A stretch of 64,000 bases of DNA from CBDCKN01 sp965219035 (GTDB taxonomy: Bacteria; Gemmatimonadota; Gemmatimonadetes; Longimicrobiales; Gaopeijiaceae), in NCBI GenBank assembly GCA_965219035.1, contig CBDCMR010000003.1, forward strand, positions 558,001 through 622,000, given 5' to 3'. Both the position numbers and the translations under genes were made by a program. Positions 35,242 to 44,178 of the stretch are shown in pieces. The stretch's first letter is position 1; every line of letters starts with the position of its first letter. Below the pieces are notes generated by a model. It did no database searches. It had not been told where the DNA came from and saw only the letters and a program-made list of their open reading frames with translations.

Positions 35242-36756
35242 CTACTGCCCCGTCCCCTCGAACGTGGCCCACCCGGGCATGACCCCGAAGTCGATCCCGA
35301 AGACCGCGGTCCCCAGGAGGAGGAACGCCAGCGAGATCACCAGGACGCCGATGAGGTTCAGCACGAGTCCGATGCGCGCCATCTCGGGGATCCGCACCCG
35401 ATTACTCCCGAAGATGATGGCGTTGGGCGGGGTCGCCACGGGCATCATGAATGCGCAGGACGCCGACAGGGTTGCCGGGATCATCAGCATCAAGGGGTGG
35501 ACGTTCGTGGCGACCGAGACGGCGGCCAGGATTGGGAGGATCATCTCGGTGGTGGCCGTATTGGAGGTCAGCTCCGTCAAGAACGTCAGGGTCAGGCAAA
35601 CGACGACGATCAGAACGAACGGTGAGACCCCGGCGAGCCCGGCGAACTGGCTCCCGATGAGCGTCGAGAGGCCCGTGGCCTGAAATCCGTAGGCCAGTGC
35701 GAAGCCCCCCCCGAAGAGGAGGACGATGTTCCAGGGCAGCCGGGGAATGAGGTCCTTGCCCGCGAGGGTCGGGTAGGCGGCGCCGGGAGTCCGGCTCGGG
35801 ATCAGGAACAGGATGGTCGCCATGGTGATGGCTACGGTCCCGTCGTCGATGAGACCCGGGAAGGGCAGTAGCTGCGACCATCCCGGTATCGTGATGAACC
35901 CGAGCTGGATGGGGAGCCTGAACACCCATAGGAAGGCTGTGAGCGCGAACACCACGAGGACCGCCTTCTCCTCGTAGGCCATGGGTCCCAGCGCTCCAGC
36001 CTGCTTGTCCACCACCACCCGACCCACCGTGACGTGCTCGGGCACCCGGAAGAAGACCTTCGTGATGAGGAGCCAGGCGATCACCAGCATCGTCACCGAG
36101 ATAGGGAAGCCCAGAAGTATCCACTGGCCGAACGGGATGGCCGGCGCGTCGGGGAAGGTGATCTCGAAGATCCGCGCGAACGAGAGGTTGGGCGGCGTCC
36201 CCACCAGTGTGGCGATGCCACCCACCGAGCACGCGTACCCGATGCCGAGCATGACCCCCACCGAGAAGGGGTGCGTGTCCTCGGTCCCGAAGTCCTCTTC
36301 CAGCTCCAGGATGACGGCGAGTCCGATGGGCATCATCATGATCGCCGTGGCGGTATTGGAGATCCACATCGATAGGAACCCCGCCGCCACCATAAAGCCC
36401 AGCACGAACCGGGCCGGCCCTCCCCCGATCGTCCTGATGATCTTGAGGGCGATCCAGCGGTGGAGATTCCACTTCTCCATGGTCAAGGCGATCATGAAAC
36501 CGCCCAAGAACAACACGATGGTGCTGTTGAAGTAGATGGGCGCGGTCGCACCTCCCCGTTCGATCCCCAGGAGGGGAAAGAGCACCAGGGGAAGAAGCGC
36601 GGTCGCGAAAAGCGGGATCGCCTCCGTGATCCACCAGGTGGCCATGAGGAGGGCGACGGCAGCCATGCGAGTGACCACCGGATTCCCCGGCTCGAGGTCG
36701 AACAGGGTCGTCACGAGGAACAGAGCCGGACCAAGGATCAGGCCGACCGTTTGCAT
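35242..36756 (-). CDS. DASS (SLC13) family sodium/dicarboxylate symporter
   Basis: A 504-residue inner-membrane transporter. Both halves show DASS signatures: SNTATAIMMMPIGLAVI with GGIATLVGTPPN in the first, and SNTATTEMILPILAAVSV with MMPVATPPNAI in the second. The SNT motifs bind Na+ and substrate carboxylate. Likely substrates are C4-dicarboxylates, citrate or sulfate. The ATG abuts an inverted-repeat element (36757-36923), so any promoter and ribosome site must lie inside that element; I see no standard ribosome site. The true start could be slightly downstream. Confidence 0.92.
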   Translation of the reverse strand: MQTVGLILGPALFLVTTLFDLEPGNPVVTRMAAVALLMATWWITEAIPLFATALLPLVLFPLLGIERGGATAPIYFNSTIVLFLGGFMIALTMEKWNLHRWIALKIIRTIGGGPARFVLGFMVAAGFLSMWISNTATAIMMMPIGLAVILELEEDFGTEDTHPFSVGVMLGIGYACSVGGIATLVGTPPNLSFARIFEITFPDAPAIPFGQWILLGFPISVTMLVIAWLLITKVFFRVPEHVTVGRVVVDKQAGALGPMAYEEKAVLVVFALTAFLWVFRLPIQLGFITIPGWSQLLPFPGLIDDGTVAITMATILFLIPSRTPGAAYPTLAGKDLIPRLPWNIVLLFGGGFALAYGFQATGLSTLIGSQFAGLAGVSPFVLIVVVCLTLTFLTELTSNTATTEMILPILAAVSVATNVHPLMLMIPATLSASCAFMMPVATPPNAIIFGSNRVRIPEMARIGLVLNLIGVLVISLAFLLLGTAVFGIDFGVMPGWATFEGTGQ

Positions 36757-36923
36757 CTAGTGTGGTGTCCCAGAAGTTCGCGAGCCACCGAGAGTGCCGA
36801 GGCGCCGGATCCTGCAAGGCGCGACGACGAGGAATAGCAACGCTATTTCGAGGAGGAGGAACGCCGCAGGGCCGGATGCATCGGTGCTCGAATGGCCGAG
36901 ACACTTCTGGGACACCACACTAG
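36757..36923. mobile_element. MITE-like inverted-repeat element upstream of the DASS gene
   Basis: A 167-base element bounded by a perfect 21-base inverted repeat (36757-36777 and 36903-36923; core GTGTGGTGTCCCAGAAG). The ends read CTAG...CTAG, consistent with a TA target as used by IS630/Tc1-type elements. The interior is also an imperfect palindrome around GGAATAGCAACGCTATT, so the whole element can fold into one long hairpin. It has no coding capacity. It lies directly against the start codon of the DASS gene and against a second inverted repeat on the yajQ side. Confidence 0.75.
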
Positions 36924-36984
36924 TGTCCCGTTGCCAAAGTGTCCCGGCCAGTCGAGGGCACGGTGCATCCGCAACGGAACACTA
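36921..36984. repeat. Second short inverted repeat overlapping the yajQ stop
   Basis: TAGTGTCCCGTTGC (36921-36934) pairs with GCAACGGAACACTA (36971-36984) with one mismatch. It shares its first bases (TAGTG) with the end of the 167-base element, and the yajQ stop codon (36982-36984) lies in its right arm. It could be an older element of the same family or the yajQ terminator region. Confidence 0.55.
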
Positions 36985-37482
36985 CCGATAGTTCCCGAAC
37001 TTGAGCTCCACCCCCCAGTCCTCGCCTTTGAGGAAGGCCATGACGGACTGGAGCTCGTCCTTTGAGGGGCTCGTGACCCGTAGCTCATCCCCCTGAATCT
37101 GGACCTGGACCTTCTTGAAGCCGTGGTCCTTGATCGCCTTCACCATCTTCTTGCCGGTCTCCTGGTCGATGCCCTGCTTGAGGCCGATGGTCTGGCGCGC
37201 CCGACCGAGGGAACCGGTCTCGGCCTTGCCCTGATCGAGGTTCTTCAACGGGACGTTCCTGCGGGCGAGCTTCTCCCGGAGGACCTGCAGAACCGCCGTG
37301 AGCCGGTACTCGTCGTCGCCCTCGAGCTTGACCTCGCCCGCAGCCCGGTCGAAGTCGATCGTGCAGTCGGTGCCCTTGAAGTCGTAGCGGGTAGCAATCT
37401 CCTTACGCGCCTGGTTCGCCGCGTTGTCCACCTCCTGGAGATCGACGCCCGTGGATACGTCGAAGGAGCTCTTCTTGGCCAT
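36982..37482 (-). CDS. yajQ: YajQ family nucleotide/c-di-GMP-binding protein
   Basis: A 166-residue protein of normal YajQ length. It starts AKKSSFDVSTGVDLQEVDNA and has the family blocks IATRYDFKGTDCTIDFD, EYRLTAVLQVLREKL, ETGKKMVKAIKDHGFKKVQV and a closing DWGVELKFGNYR. YajQ is a cytoplasmic two-RRM-like-domain protein reported to bind nucleotides and, in Xanthomonas, c-di-GMP. It stands alone between the inverted repeats and the next operon. Confidence 0.96.
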   Translation of the reverse strand: MAKKSSFDVSTGVDLQEVDNAANQARKEIATRYDFKGTDCTIDFDRAAGEVKLEGDDEYRLTAVLQVLREKLARRNVPLKNLDQGKAETGSLGRARQTIGLKQGIDQETGKKMVKAIKDHGFKKVQVQIQGDELRVTSPSKDELQSVMAFLKGEDWGVELKFGNYR

Positions 37483-37551
37483 GCAAGTCCTCTTGGTGCC
37501 CTAGATTCTGGAAGGGGGAATCTAACATGGGAGGCAGCTGCCCGCGGACCG

Positions 37552-38448
37552 TCAGTTCCCGGGAGTGCCGGCATCGATGCGGTAGAAGGTCAGCAGGCCG
37601 CGGCGCCCGCTCCCCTCGTCGGCCAGGACCAGGGTGCCGTCGGACAGGAAGGCGACCCCCTCTGTCTGCGGGTGGCGACCTTCGTCAAGCGAGGTGATGC
37701 TCCAGAGGCGGCCGTCCAGTGAGATTTCCGCAATAGCGTTCTGCTCGGCGGCGACCAGGAAGAAGTGATCGTCCCCCGGAACCTGAGACAGGCCGGAGGG
37801 ACTGAAGTCGTTGCCCTTCACCTCTCCGGTGAACGCGTCCAGGGGGAACCGGATCATCCGGTCCGGCTCCAGCCGGCGCTCTTCGATGGACCAGGGCAGC
37901 AGGGTAACCCACGGTCGCAGCTCACGGGTTCTGGGAGTCTTGCAGGCCAGGAGAAGGTGGGTACGCGCCACGTTGGCGGCGAGACCCTCCACCTCGCAGA
38001 GGCGACCGGCCCCGGTCACATACATGTTGTAGTCGAGTCGCTCGCCGTCGTCGCCCTCGAGGCTCTCGAAGAGCACACCGTCGCTCGTTACGAGGAAGAA
38101 CCGGTCCTCGAGGACGAACAAGCCCTCGAAGTCTCCCCGGACCGGTGGGTCACGCAGGGCAAACCTCTTTGCGATACGCTGCTCCCGGACGTCGATCTCG
38201 TAGATGACCGCCCTTTCGTCGTCGTGGGTGAACACGCGATCCGTCGAGGCTACTGCGAGGCCCGAGATCTCCCGCAGCCGATTGGGGAGCCTCCACTGCA
38301 CGCGATGATCCTGGTCGAGCGAGTATCGAGCGAGGGCGCTCGCCTGCGCGGGCTGCTCCGATGCCGGGGTCTGGCCTTCCAGGCCGGCAACCCAGCTCCC
38401 TCCCAGTCCGGCCAGGCCGAGCCCACCCAGGATCAGAGCCGTCCTCAC
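37552..38448 (-). CDS. Exported SdiA-regulated-like beta-propeller protein
   Basis: A 298-residue protein with a signal peptide (ILGGLGLAGLGGSWVAGLEG). The mature part matches the SdiA-regulated (YjiK-like) propeller: LREISGLAVASTDRVFTHDD, FEGLFVLEDRFFLVTSDG, CEVEGLAANVARTHLLLACK and TEGVAFLSDGTLVLADEG. These proteins bind metal or small ligands in the envelope; the ligand is unknown. The ATG overlaps the stop of the upstream CehA/McbA gene by four bases, so the two are coupled. Confidence 0.85.
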   Translation of the reverse strand: MRTALILGGLGLAGLGGSWVAGLEGQTPASEQPAQASALARYSLDQDHRVQWRLPNRLREISGLAVASTDRVFTHDDERAVIYEIDVREQRIAKRFALRDPPVRGDFEGLFVLEDRFFLVTSDGVLFESLEGDDGERLDYNMYVTGAGRLCEVEGLAANVARTHLLLACKTPRTRELRPWVTLLPWSIEERRLEPDRMIRFPLDAFTGEVKGNDFSPSGLSQVPGDDHFFLVAAEQNAIAEISLDGRLWSITSLDEGRHPQTEGVAFLSDGTLVLADEGSGRRGLLTFYRIDAGTPGN

Positions 38449-41087
38449 GGGGTCGAGCCTCCCGCCTCGGCCTTCAGCCGCTCGTATACCCCACCCGCCT
38501 GCAGGAACTGGTACAGGACCTCACGCCACTCGTGCTCGGAGCGCCAGCCGGGCGACGTTTCCGCCATGGCCGTGAGCTTCTCGATCCATCGGATCCCGTA
38601 CTCCGCCGACGCCGCATTCCGGATGCGTGCCCCGTTTACCGTGAACCACGCCGGGTTGGTGAACGCCTGGGCGAAGCGGGCGTCCAGGGGGTAGCGCTCC
38701 TCGGGTACTCCCTCCGCTCTCAGGTGGATCCAGCCACTGCCGCCGATCAGAACCTCGCCCTGGAACTCGGCGCGCGTACGATCCTCGGACAGCGTGATCT
38801 CCTGAACATCCCGACCGTTGTGGACGAGCCATACCCGCGTGAGGGGTGTGATGGAGCGGACCCGGGCCCAGACCGCGACGCTCGTGGCTCCGGCGGGCAG
38901 CTCGATCTCGGAGCCGGGAATGCTGTCGTTCACGGTGAGCTCGACGAGTGGCCCGTTCGTGACGAAGGCACGGCCGTCCCGGAGCCCCTGGAACCAACCT
39001 TCCATGGTGCGCCCGCCGTCCGGTGAGCGAACGCAGGTCCGCATGGCACCCAAGAGAGGCGTCCAGTGGAGGTTGCTGATGGCGTCCTCGCCCCCCACTG
39101 CCGTGATCCTGAGGTCGTTGTTCCAGACCGCGTACAGGGGATAGAAGCCGGCTCGGCTCGCGGTGGACCACTCCAAGGCGTCCAGGGCCTCCAGGACAGC
39201 GTCCACGATGAAACCCTTACCCCCGCCCAGATCGCCCTCCAAGGGGTCTCCATCCCCCGAGAAGGCATGCACGTATCCCGTGGTGGCACCCTGGAGCTTG
39301 GCTTTCCTGAGCATGTCCGTATTCGAGGGGTAGAGGCTCTCGATGGCCGTACCCTCGTAGCCCGTCGTGAAGGGCGAGATGAGGTGATCCGCCAGACCCA
39401 GCATGAAGACGTGGCCGTAGAAGGGCGGCCGATACTCCTGTCCCACCACCAGGACGTGCTCCGGGGTGGAGAGTGGGTGGGCCCCGCCCCCGGGGACGAA
39501 GAACTGGTGATCCAGAATCCGATTGTCCTTGTTGGCGACCAGCTCGTTGACGACGTCCTGATCCTCGGCGTCGGACATCATCATCATGTTCTCCAACGTG
39601 TTGTGGAGATTCCCGGCGTAGTTCATGTGGAGGTGGGTGGATCCGTTGTGCCAGCCCTCCGCCGAGAGGTTGGCCAGACGCCGGAGGGTGACGTCCACCT
39701 CGGTCACCTCACCGGCTTGGATCTCGACGCTCCGCCGGTCCGGGTAGAGCTCGAAGCCTTTCATGACCGTGAGATCCGCCGGGCCCGGAGGGAGTTCCAC
39801 GGAGAAGCTCCCCGTGGTGTGGAAGGCGGGGAAGCCGCCCCTCCCGCCGATGCGCGCGTAGGCGTCATGGGGCGCCCAGACCTTCCCGTCGGCCGCGATC
39901 AGGGTCACGCGCGCCGCGGTGGGCCCAGAGATCCCCTCGGCTCGGACCGTCACCTGGAGCGTACCCATGGGCTCCTTCCAGCGCCGCTCGGTGATGTCGA
40001 GGAAGCGGCGAGCCCCCCCGTACGTCTCCAGGAGCTCGAGCTGGGGTAGCCCGTCCTCGTTGGAGACGAAGGCGATCCACTCGCCGTCGGGCGACCAGCG
40101 CGGATGGAAGGCGTCGTGCTCGAAGAAGGTGAGCTTGTACGGCTCGCCGCCCACGGTGGGCAGCACGTAGAGGTTGTTGTACTGGTCCGCCGAGCCGGAC
40201 GTCGACGAGTACACGAACCGCTTGCCGTCCAGCGACACGTCGGGCCGAGCCCGGTAGAGGGTCTGCTCGGCGAGGACGGTACGGCGGCGCTCGATACCGC
40301 CCGCCTCGGCCGGTACCCGGATCACGTTGCCCGACCCCAGGGCCACGTCCCGATTGGAGACCAGGAGGAGCTCCTCACCGTTCGGCATCCACGTCGGCGA
40401 GAGGTGCATGTCCAGGGAGCCGAAGTAGAGGCGGGGGCGCCCGAAGTCGTTGTCCGACGTGACCGCCGCCGCCTCCCCACTCCAGTGCCCGTCTTCGACG
40501 GTGCGTACGTAGACGTTGAAGTACCCGTTCGGCTGGGTGGAGACGTAGGCCAGCCGAGTCCCATCCGGCGAGAATACCGGGTCTGCGTAGACGAACTCAT
40601 CGTCGGTGAGGGCATGGGTCTCGCCCGACTCCAGGTCCAGGACCTCCAATTGGATCGTGTGTGCGCCGTCACCGGCCGACGCGCCGTTGTCCGCCGTGTA
40701 GACGATCCACCGTCCGTCGGGTGACCACGCCGGCGAGGAGTGGTACCCGGGGCCTCGCGTGAGCTCCGTGGCTAAGCCCGGCTCGGTGTCCACGCCAGAC
40801 TCGATGTCCACCGACCAGATGGATCCGCTCATGCCCACCGTGATGGCCTCACCGTCGGGGGACCAGGCGGGAGCCCAAGGTGTGGAGCTAGGGGCGGGGG
40901 GGAGGTAGTAGTTGTACATGTAGTTGCCGCCGTGGCGCGCCCACTCGTAGCCCGCGACCCGTGCGGGCGGCGGGGTGTCCAACACGCCGGAGCGCCCCCC
41001 AGCGTCAGGCGGAGTGGCATCCCCTGCGCAGGCCAGGAGCCCTGCGCAGAGGAGCGGAGCGAACGGGGCTCTGTGCGGCGTTCTCAT
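38445..41087 (-). CDS. Lipoprotein with TolB/PD40 propeller and CehA/McbA metallohydrolase domain
   Basis: An 880-residue protein from ATG 41087. A lipobox (AGLLAC) predicts lipidation. Residues about 45-375 contain repeated PD40/TolB blades (SPAWSPDGRWIVYTAD, DPVFSPDGTRLAYVST, HPRWSPDGEWIAFVSNEDG). A small beta-sandwich follows, then a PHP-like CehA/McbA domain (about 505-800) with the metal-binding start GWHNGSTHLHMNYAG, EDQDVVNELV, and GYVHAFSG. CehA/McbA enzymes hydrolyse carbamate or ester bonds, but many members are uncharacterised. The start codon lies inside a 65-bp repeat tied to the IS21 relic next door, so the native 5' region may have been replaced. Confidence 0.88.
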   Translation of the reverse strand: MRTPHRAPFAPLLCAGLLACAGDATPPDAGGRSGVLDTPPPARVAGYEWARHGGNYMYNYYLPPAPSSTPWAPAWSPDGEAITVGMSGSIWSVDIESGVDTEPGLATELTRGPGYHSSPAWSPDGRWIVYTADNGASAGDGAHTIQLEVLDLESGETHALTDDEFVYADPVFSPDGTRLAYVSTQPNGYFNVYVRTVEDGHWSGEAAAVTSDNDFGRPRLYFGSLDMHLSPTWMPNGEELLLVSNRDVALGSGNVIRVPAEAGGIERRRTVLAEQTLYRARPDVSLDGKRFVYSSTSGSADQYNNLYVLPTVGGEPYKLTFFEHDAFHPRWSPDGEWIAFVSNEDGLPQLELLETYGGARRFLDITERRWKEPMGTLQVTVRAEGISGPTAARVTLIAADGKVWAPHDAYARIGGRGGFPAFHTTGSFSVELPPGPADLTVMKGFELYPDRRSVEIQAGEVTEVDVTLRRLANLSAEGWHNGSTHLHMNYAGNLHNTLENMMMMSDAEDQDVVNELVANKDNRILDHQFFVPGGGAHPLSTPEHVLVVGQEYRPPFYGHVFMLGLADHLISPFTTGYEGTAIESLYPSNTDMLRKAKLQGATTGYVHAFSGDGDPLEGDLGGGKGFIVDAVLEALDALEWSTASRAGFYPLYAVWNNDLRITAVGGEDAISNLHWTPLLGAMRTCVRSPDGGRTMEGWFQGLRDGRAFVTNGPLVELTVNDSIPGSEIELPAGATSVAVWARVRSITPLTRVWLVHNGRDVQEITLSEDRTRAEFQGEVLIGGSGWIHLRAEGVPEERYPLDARFAQAFTNPAWFTVNGARIRNAASAEYGIRWIEKLTAMAETSPGWRSEHEWREVLYQFLQAGGVYERLKAEAGGSTP

Positions 41088-41140
41088 CGAGCGTGCTCCA
41101 GCGCCGGAATGGGGTGAGCGATGTGCTCGTCGCACATGGA
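41074..41140. repeat. 65-bp direct repeat, copy A (IS21-end-like)
   Basis: This copy closely matches 42228-42292 in the same orientation, sharing GCGGCGTTCTCATCGAG and GGAATGGGGTGAGCGATGTG and ending ACATGGA. It borders the istB relic, so it probably derives from an IS21 end (inference). Its minus strand supplies the ATG of the CehA/McbA lipoprotein. Confidence 0.75.
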
Positions 41141-41525
41141 TTTGGCGGTTGAAAATGTCACACTTCGGGGGAGGCGGCGAGCCTCTAGTTCGTCGTTTTC
41201 TCCCCACTCCTCGAAACCCTTTTTGGACGTGGGCCCGGTGGATGCGTGCTCGTAGCGCCGGTGATCAGCTGGAAGAAGAGCATGGCGCCGGTCTGACTGA
41301 CCGGTAGGTAGCCGACCTCGTCGCGACCAGGAGCGAGGGGTAGGTCAGGGTCTTGAGGCGGTGTCCTAGCCGACCCACGGCCTTGGCTTCTTCCAGCGAG
41401 GTGATGAGGTCGGCCAGGGCCACCGTAGTAGACGCGGCGGCCACTCTGCGCGGCGATAGCGAGACTGATGGCTAAATGGTCTTCCCGACGCCCGGAGGGC
41501 CGAGGAAGATGACGTTCTCCTTACT
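41134..41525 (-). pseudogene. istB: istB relic (IS21-family helper ATPase)
   Basis: Reading the minus strand across several frames gives KENVIFLGPPGVGKT (Walker A), LAISLAIAAQSGRRVYYG, LADLITSLEEAKAVGRLGHR, LKTLTYPSLLV, EVGYLPVSQTGAMLFFQLIT, and finally TSKKGFEEWGE. This is the order of the IS21 transposition helper IstB. At least three frame changes and small losses separate the pieces, for example two bases missing just after the Walker A motif. No istA is present. It is a decayed insertion sequence between the two 65-bp repeats. Confidence 0.85.
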
Positions 41526-41627
41526 CCGCCGCCATCGACCCCGACCCCGAGAGCTGCTGTGCGACCATGGCGCCGACACCTCGCTCGCCGCTCATTCATC
41601 GACGTGCAGAGGTCCAGCCCGAGGAGT

Positions 41628-42116
41628 CTACTGCATCGCGACCGCCGTGACCTGCCCTCGGATTTCACCTCCGGGGAATGCGGTCGTGTGCACGTTGACG
41701 TAGGAGTCCCCGTCCCGCATCATAACCACAAGTTCATCGAACGCGATCCTCGAGCGCGGGGCTGCGCCCGCCACGAGGACCCCGTTAACCGTGCCGGTAG
41801 CGCACGCCGGCCCATCGTCGGAATTACAGAGGCCCTGAACGACGCCCCCATTGACGCCCACGGCGGCGGGTCCGTGAATATGGACCGCCGTCACGTCAGT
41901 GACGCCCGTGACATCGATGCTAAACAGGAGGGTTTGCCCGACGACGGAGAAGCTCGCCGTGCCGGTTGCGGTGCTCCCGGTACCGCCCACCACATTCGCC
42001 TCGTTCAGATCCGCCGTGAAGTTCTCGATTGCCGCCGGTCCCGCTGCTCCTGCAGGTCCTACGGGTCCGGCATCGCCCGAGCAGGCGGCGATCAAGCTCA
42101 GGGTAGTGAGCACCAT
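41628..42116 (-). CDS. CHRD-domain lipoprotein
   Basis: A 162-residue protein with a lipoprotein signal (TLSLIAAC, Cys near residue 12). A short collagen-like stretch follows (GPVGPAGAAGPA) and then a CHRD domain (about 33-160): FTADLNEANVVGGTGSTATG, VTAVHIHGPAAVGVNG and NVHTTAFPGGEIRGQV. CHRD domains occur in chordin and in many secreted bacterial proteins; the function is not established. It lies with the istB relic between two direct repeats, so the gene may have moved with, or been trapped by, the element. Confidence 0.88.
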   Translation of the reverse strand: MVLTTLSLIAACSGDAGPVGPAGAAGPAAIENFTADLNEANVVGGTGSTATGTASFSVVGQTLLFSIDVTGVTDVTAVHIHGPAAVGVNGGVVQGLCNSDDGPACATGTVNGVLVAGAAPRSRIAFDELVVMMRDGDSYVNVHTTAFPGGEIRGQVTAVAMQ

Positions 42117-42227
42117 AACGCATCCTACCTAGACTGTGTCTCATAAAGCCTCCTCGTGTGAAGGACGAAAGACCTCGCCGCTGTTGGTAATACCACTGGA
42201 GAAGCTAGCGGTCAATGCAGTCTGTCA

Positions 42228-42292
42228 GCGGCGTTCTCATCGAGTGTGCATCATGGCTGGAATGGGGTGAGCGATGTGTCGTCGAACATGGA
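42228..42292. repeat. 65-bp direct repeat, copy B
   Basis: The second copy of the repeat at 41074-41140, in the same orientation, with scattered substitutions (for example TGTGCATCATGGCTGG in place of CGTGCTCCAGCGCCGG). It ends just before the stop of the beta-lactamase-like gene. Together the copies enclose the istB relic and the CHRD gene. Confidence 0.75.
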
Positions 42293-42303
42293 CGCCAGAT
42301 CCC

Positions 42304-43761
42304 CTACCGGATCCTGTCCGAGAAGTTGGTGGGAGTCCACATGCGGACCACCTGACCCTGGGCGTCCAATTCGAAGCTTACCTCCCGGCCCAGCTCGTCG
42401 TCGTCCAGGATGCGCCGGAACGTGGGGCCCTCGATGTGCTTCAGCCGTGTGAGCCCGTCCAGCGGGTCCTCAGTGGGGAAGCCGACGAGGGCGAGACCGC
42501 CCTTCCAGGGAATGACCTGGGATTCACCGCCCCAGGGATATTCGTCGTAGGCTCCGATGTACTTCTCGAACTCCGGAGGCGTCGCCTTCGCATCGTCGGG
42601 GCTCTCCATGGCGGCCTTGATCGCCGGAGCCATGATCTCGTAGGCGCGCCGCGTGAAGATCCCCGTGTTGATCATGGCATTGGACATGGCGATGGTGGCG
42701 ATCTTCTCGTCCATCTGCATCTGCAAGTTGGATCGGTGCCCCGGGCAGCTCCCGCCGTGTCCCACGAACGTCTTTTCGTCTCGACGCGACACGCTGAAGC
42801 CCAGGCCACGGCTCGTCTCCCAGCCGGGATCCACGTAGTGAACCCGCTGCATCTCCCGAAGCGTGTTGGCTTCCAGGATCTCATGCCGGCCCGTCTCGAG
42901 TAGCCGGAACTGCCACGACGCGAACTTGGCCAGATCCTCCACCGTGGAGGCGAAGCCCATGGCCGGGGTAATCCCGCGGCCCTCGAACGGCTCCACCCTC
43001 TCCCGGTCCCCATGTCTGCGGGTGGCGCTGTAGCCCGTGGCCAGCTTCTCCGTGCCCTGGACCTCGCCGATCTCTGGTGTGGTGGAGGTCATGCCCAGGG
43101 GGTCCAGTATGTTCTCTCGGACGTACTCGCCGTAGGGCTGACCCGAGAGCTCAGCCACGATCCCGCCCACCAGGGTCAGGCCGAGATTGGAGTACTGGTA
43201 GTACTTCCAGGCAGGGTACAGCGTCTCCTGACTGCTGATCCGGGTCACGATCTGGTCATGGGTCGGAGCATCGAAGGGGGCCGTCCAGTACGGGAAGTCC
43301 GATTCCCGAGGCAACCCCGCCGAATGCGTCATCATGCCCTCGACGGTCACTGCCGCACCGTCCGGGTACGTGTTTTGAAGCTCGAACCACGGGAGCAGCG
43401 CGCTCACGGGATCGTCGAGGCGGAACTTGCCCCGGTCTCGGAGCTGCATGGCACTCACGGAAGTGAAGAGCTTCGAGATGGAGCAGATACTGTACATAGT
43501 GCCGGGGGTCGCCGGCCTCCTGCTCTCCACGTCGGCGTACCCGAAGCCGGCGCTCCAGAGCGGGTCCTGGTCGTGGACCACCGCCGCCGTGATGGACGGG
43601 ATCTGAAGGTAGGCCTGCTGAGCGTCGATCCAGCGCTCGAGAAGGTTGATGGCGTCGGCCACCCGCGGATCGTCGGTCAGGCTCTGCGCATGAGTGATAG
43701 TGGGCGTCAGCGCGACCGCGATGACGACGGCGATGCCGGAAAGGCAAGCCTGGATACGCAT
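42304..43761 (-). CDS. Secreted serine hydrolase, beta-lactamase/S12 family
   Basis: A 485-residue protein. ATG 43761 has GGGAGG six bases upstream and starts a signal peptide (ending THAQ); the 36 codons before it in frame were rejected. It has class C/S12 motifs: the nucleophile SISK in YSICSISKLFTSVSAM, the Tyr motif YSNLGL, and the third motif HGGSCPGHRS. A C-terminal extension of about 120 residues is typical of environmental members. It may act as an esterase, D-peptidase or beta-lactam hydrolase; the sequence does not decide. Confidence 0.9.
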   Translation of the reverse strand: MRIQACLSGIAVVIAVALTPTITHAQSLTDDPRVADAINLLERWIDAQQAYLQIPSITAAVVHDQDPLWSAGFGYADVESRRPATPGTMYSICSISKLFTSVSAMQLRDRGKFRLDDPVSALLPWFELQNTYPDGAAVTVEGMMTHSAGLPRESDFPYWTAPFDAPTHDQIVTRISSQETLYPAWKYYQYSNLGLTLVGGIVAELSGQPYGEYVRENILDPLGMTSTTPEIGEVQGTEKLATGYSATRRHGDRERVEPFEGRGITPAMGFASTVEDLAKFASWQFRLLETGRHEILEANTLREMQRVHYVDPGWETSRGLGFSVSRRDEKTFVGHGGSCPGHRSNLQMQMDEKIATIAMSNAMINTGIFTRRAYEIMAPAIKAAMESPDDAKATPPEFEKYIGAYDEYPWGGESQVIPWKGGLALVGFPTEDPLDGLTRLKHIEGPTFRRILDDDELGREVSFELDAQGQVVRMWTPTNFSDRIR

Positions 43762-43869
43762 GGGGACCTCCCTGTTGGTGCGGCTCCGGTCCGGGAAGAT
43801 GGGCTCCCGGCGCCGCCCCCGCGAGGGCTCCTCGATCTCTTGTGAAGTGTTGCCATCCCAACACCACAT

Positions 43870-44178
43870 GGCCCTGCCTCGGTGCTTTGAGTACCCTCGC
43901 GTATGACCCGCAGCGAGTATAGTCGCGGGTCAGCGCCGTCGAGGTGGGCCTCGAGTCCCTGCGGGACGATGTGAGGGCGGTGGCGGAGGTCCTTATCGCC
44001 ACCATCAGTGTCTCGATCGGGTGGAGGCGCGTGTGGACGGTCGCCTCTAGCATCCTCCGCAGGCTCGCGTCATCACCGGGGCGAGCCTGGGGTGTTTGAG
44101 TTTCCGATTGCCCCCCTGTCCGTCCTCCGGTAAGATCCCGCCACGGCAAGCGCCCCGACGCCCACACCTCGGATCGGC
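43870..44178. other. Intergenic stretch with two inverted repeats
   Basis: No gene was recognised. TGACCCGC (43904-43911) pairs with GCGGGTCA (43925-43932), which could be an operator. CAGGCTCGC (44060-44068) pairs with GCGAGCCTG (44081-44089) and is followed by a T-rich GGGTGTTTGAGTTT, a terminator-like arrangement on the plus strand. Confidence 0.4.
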
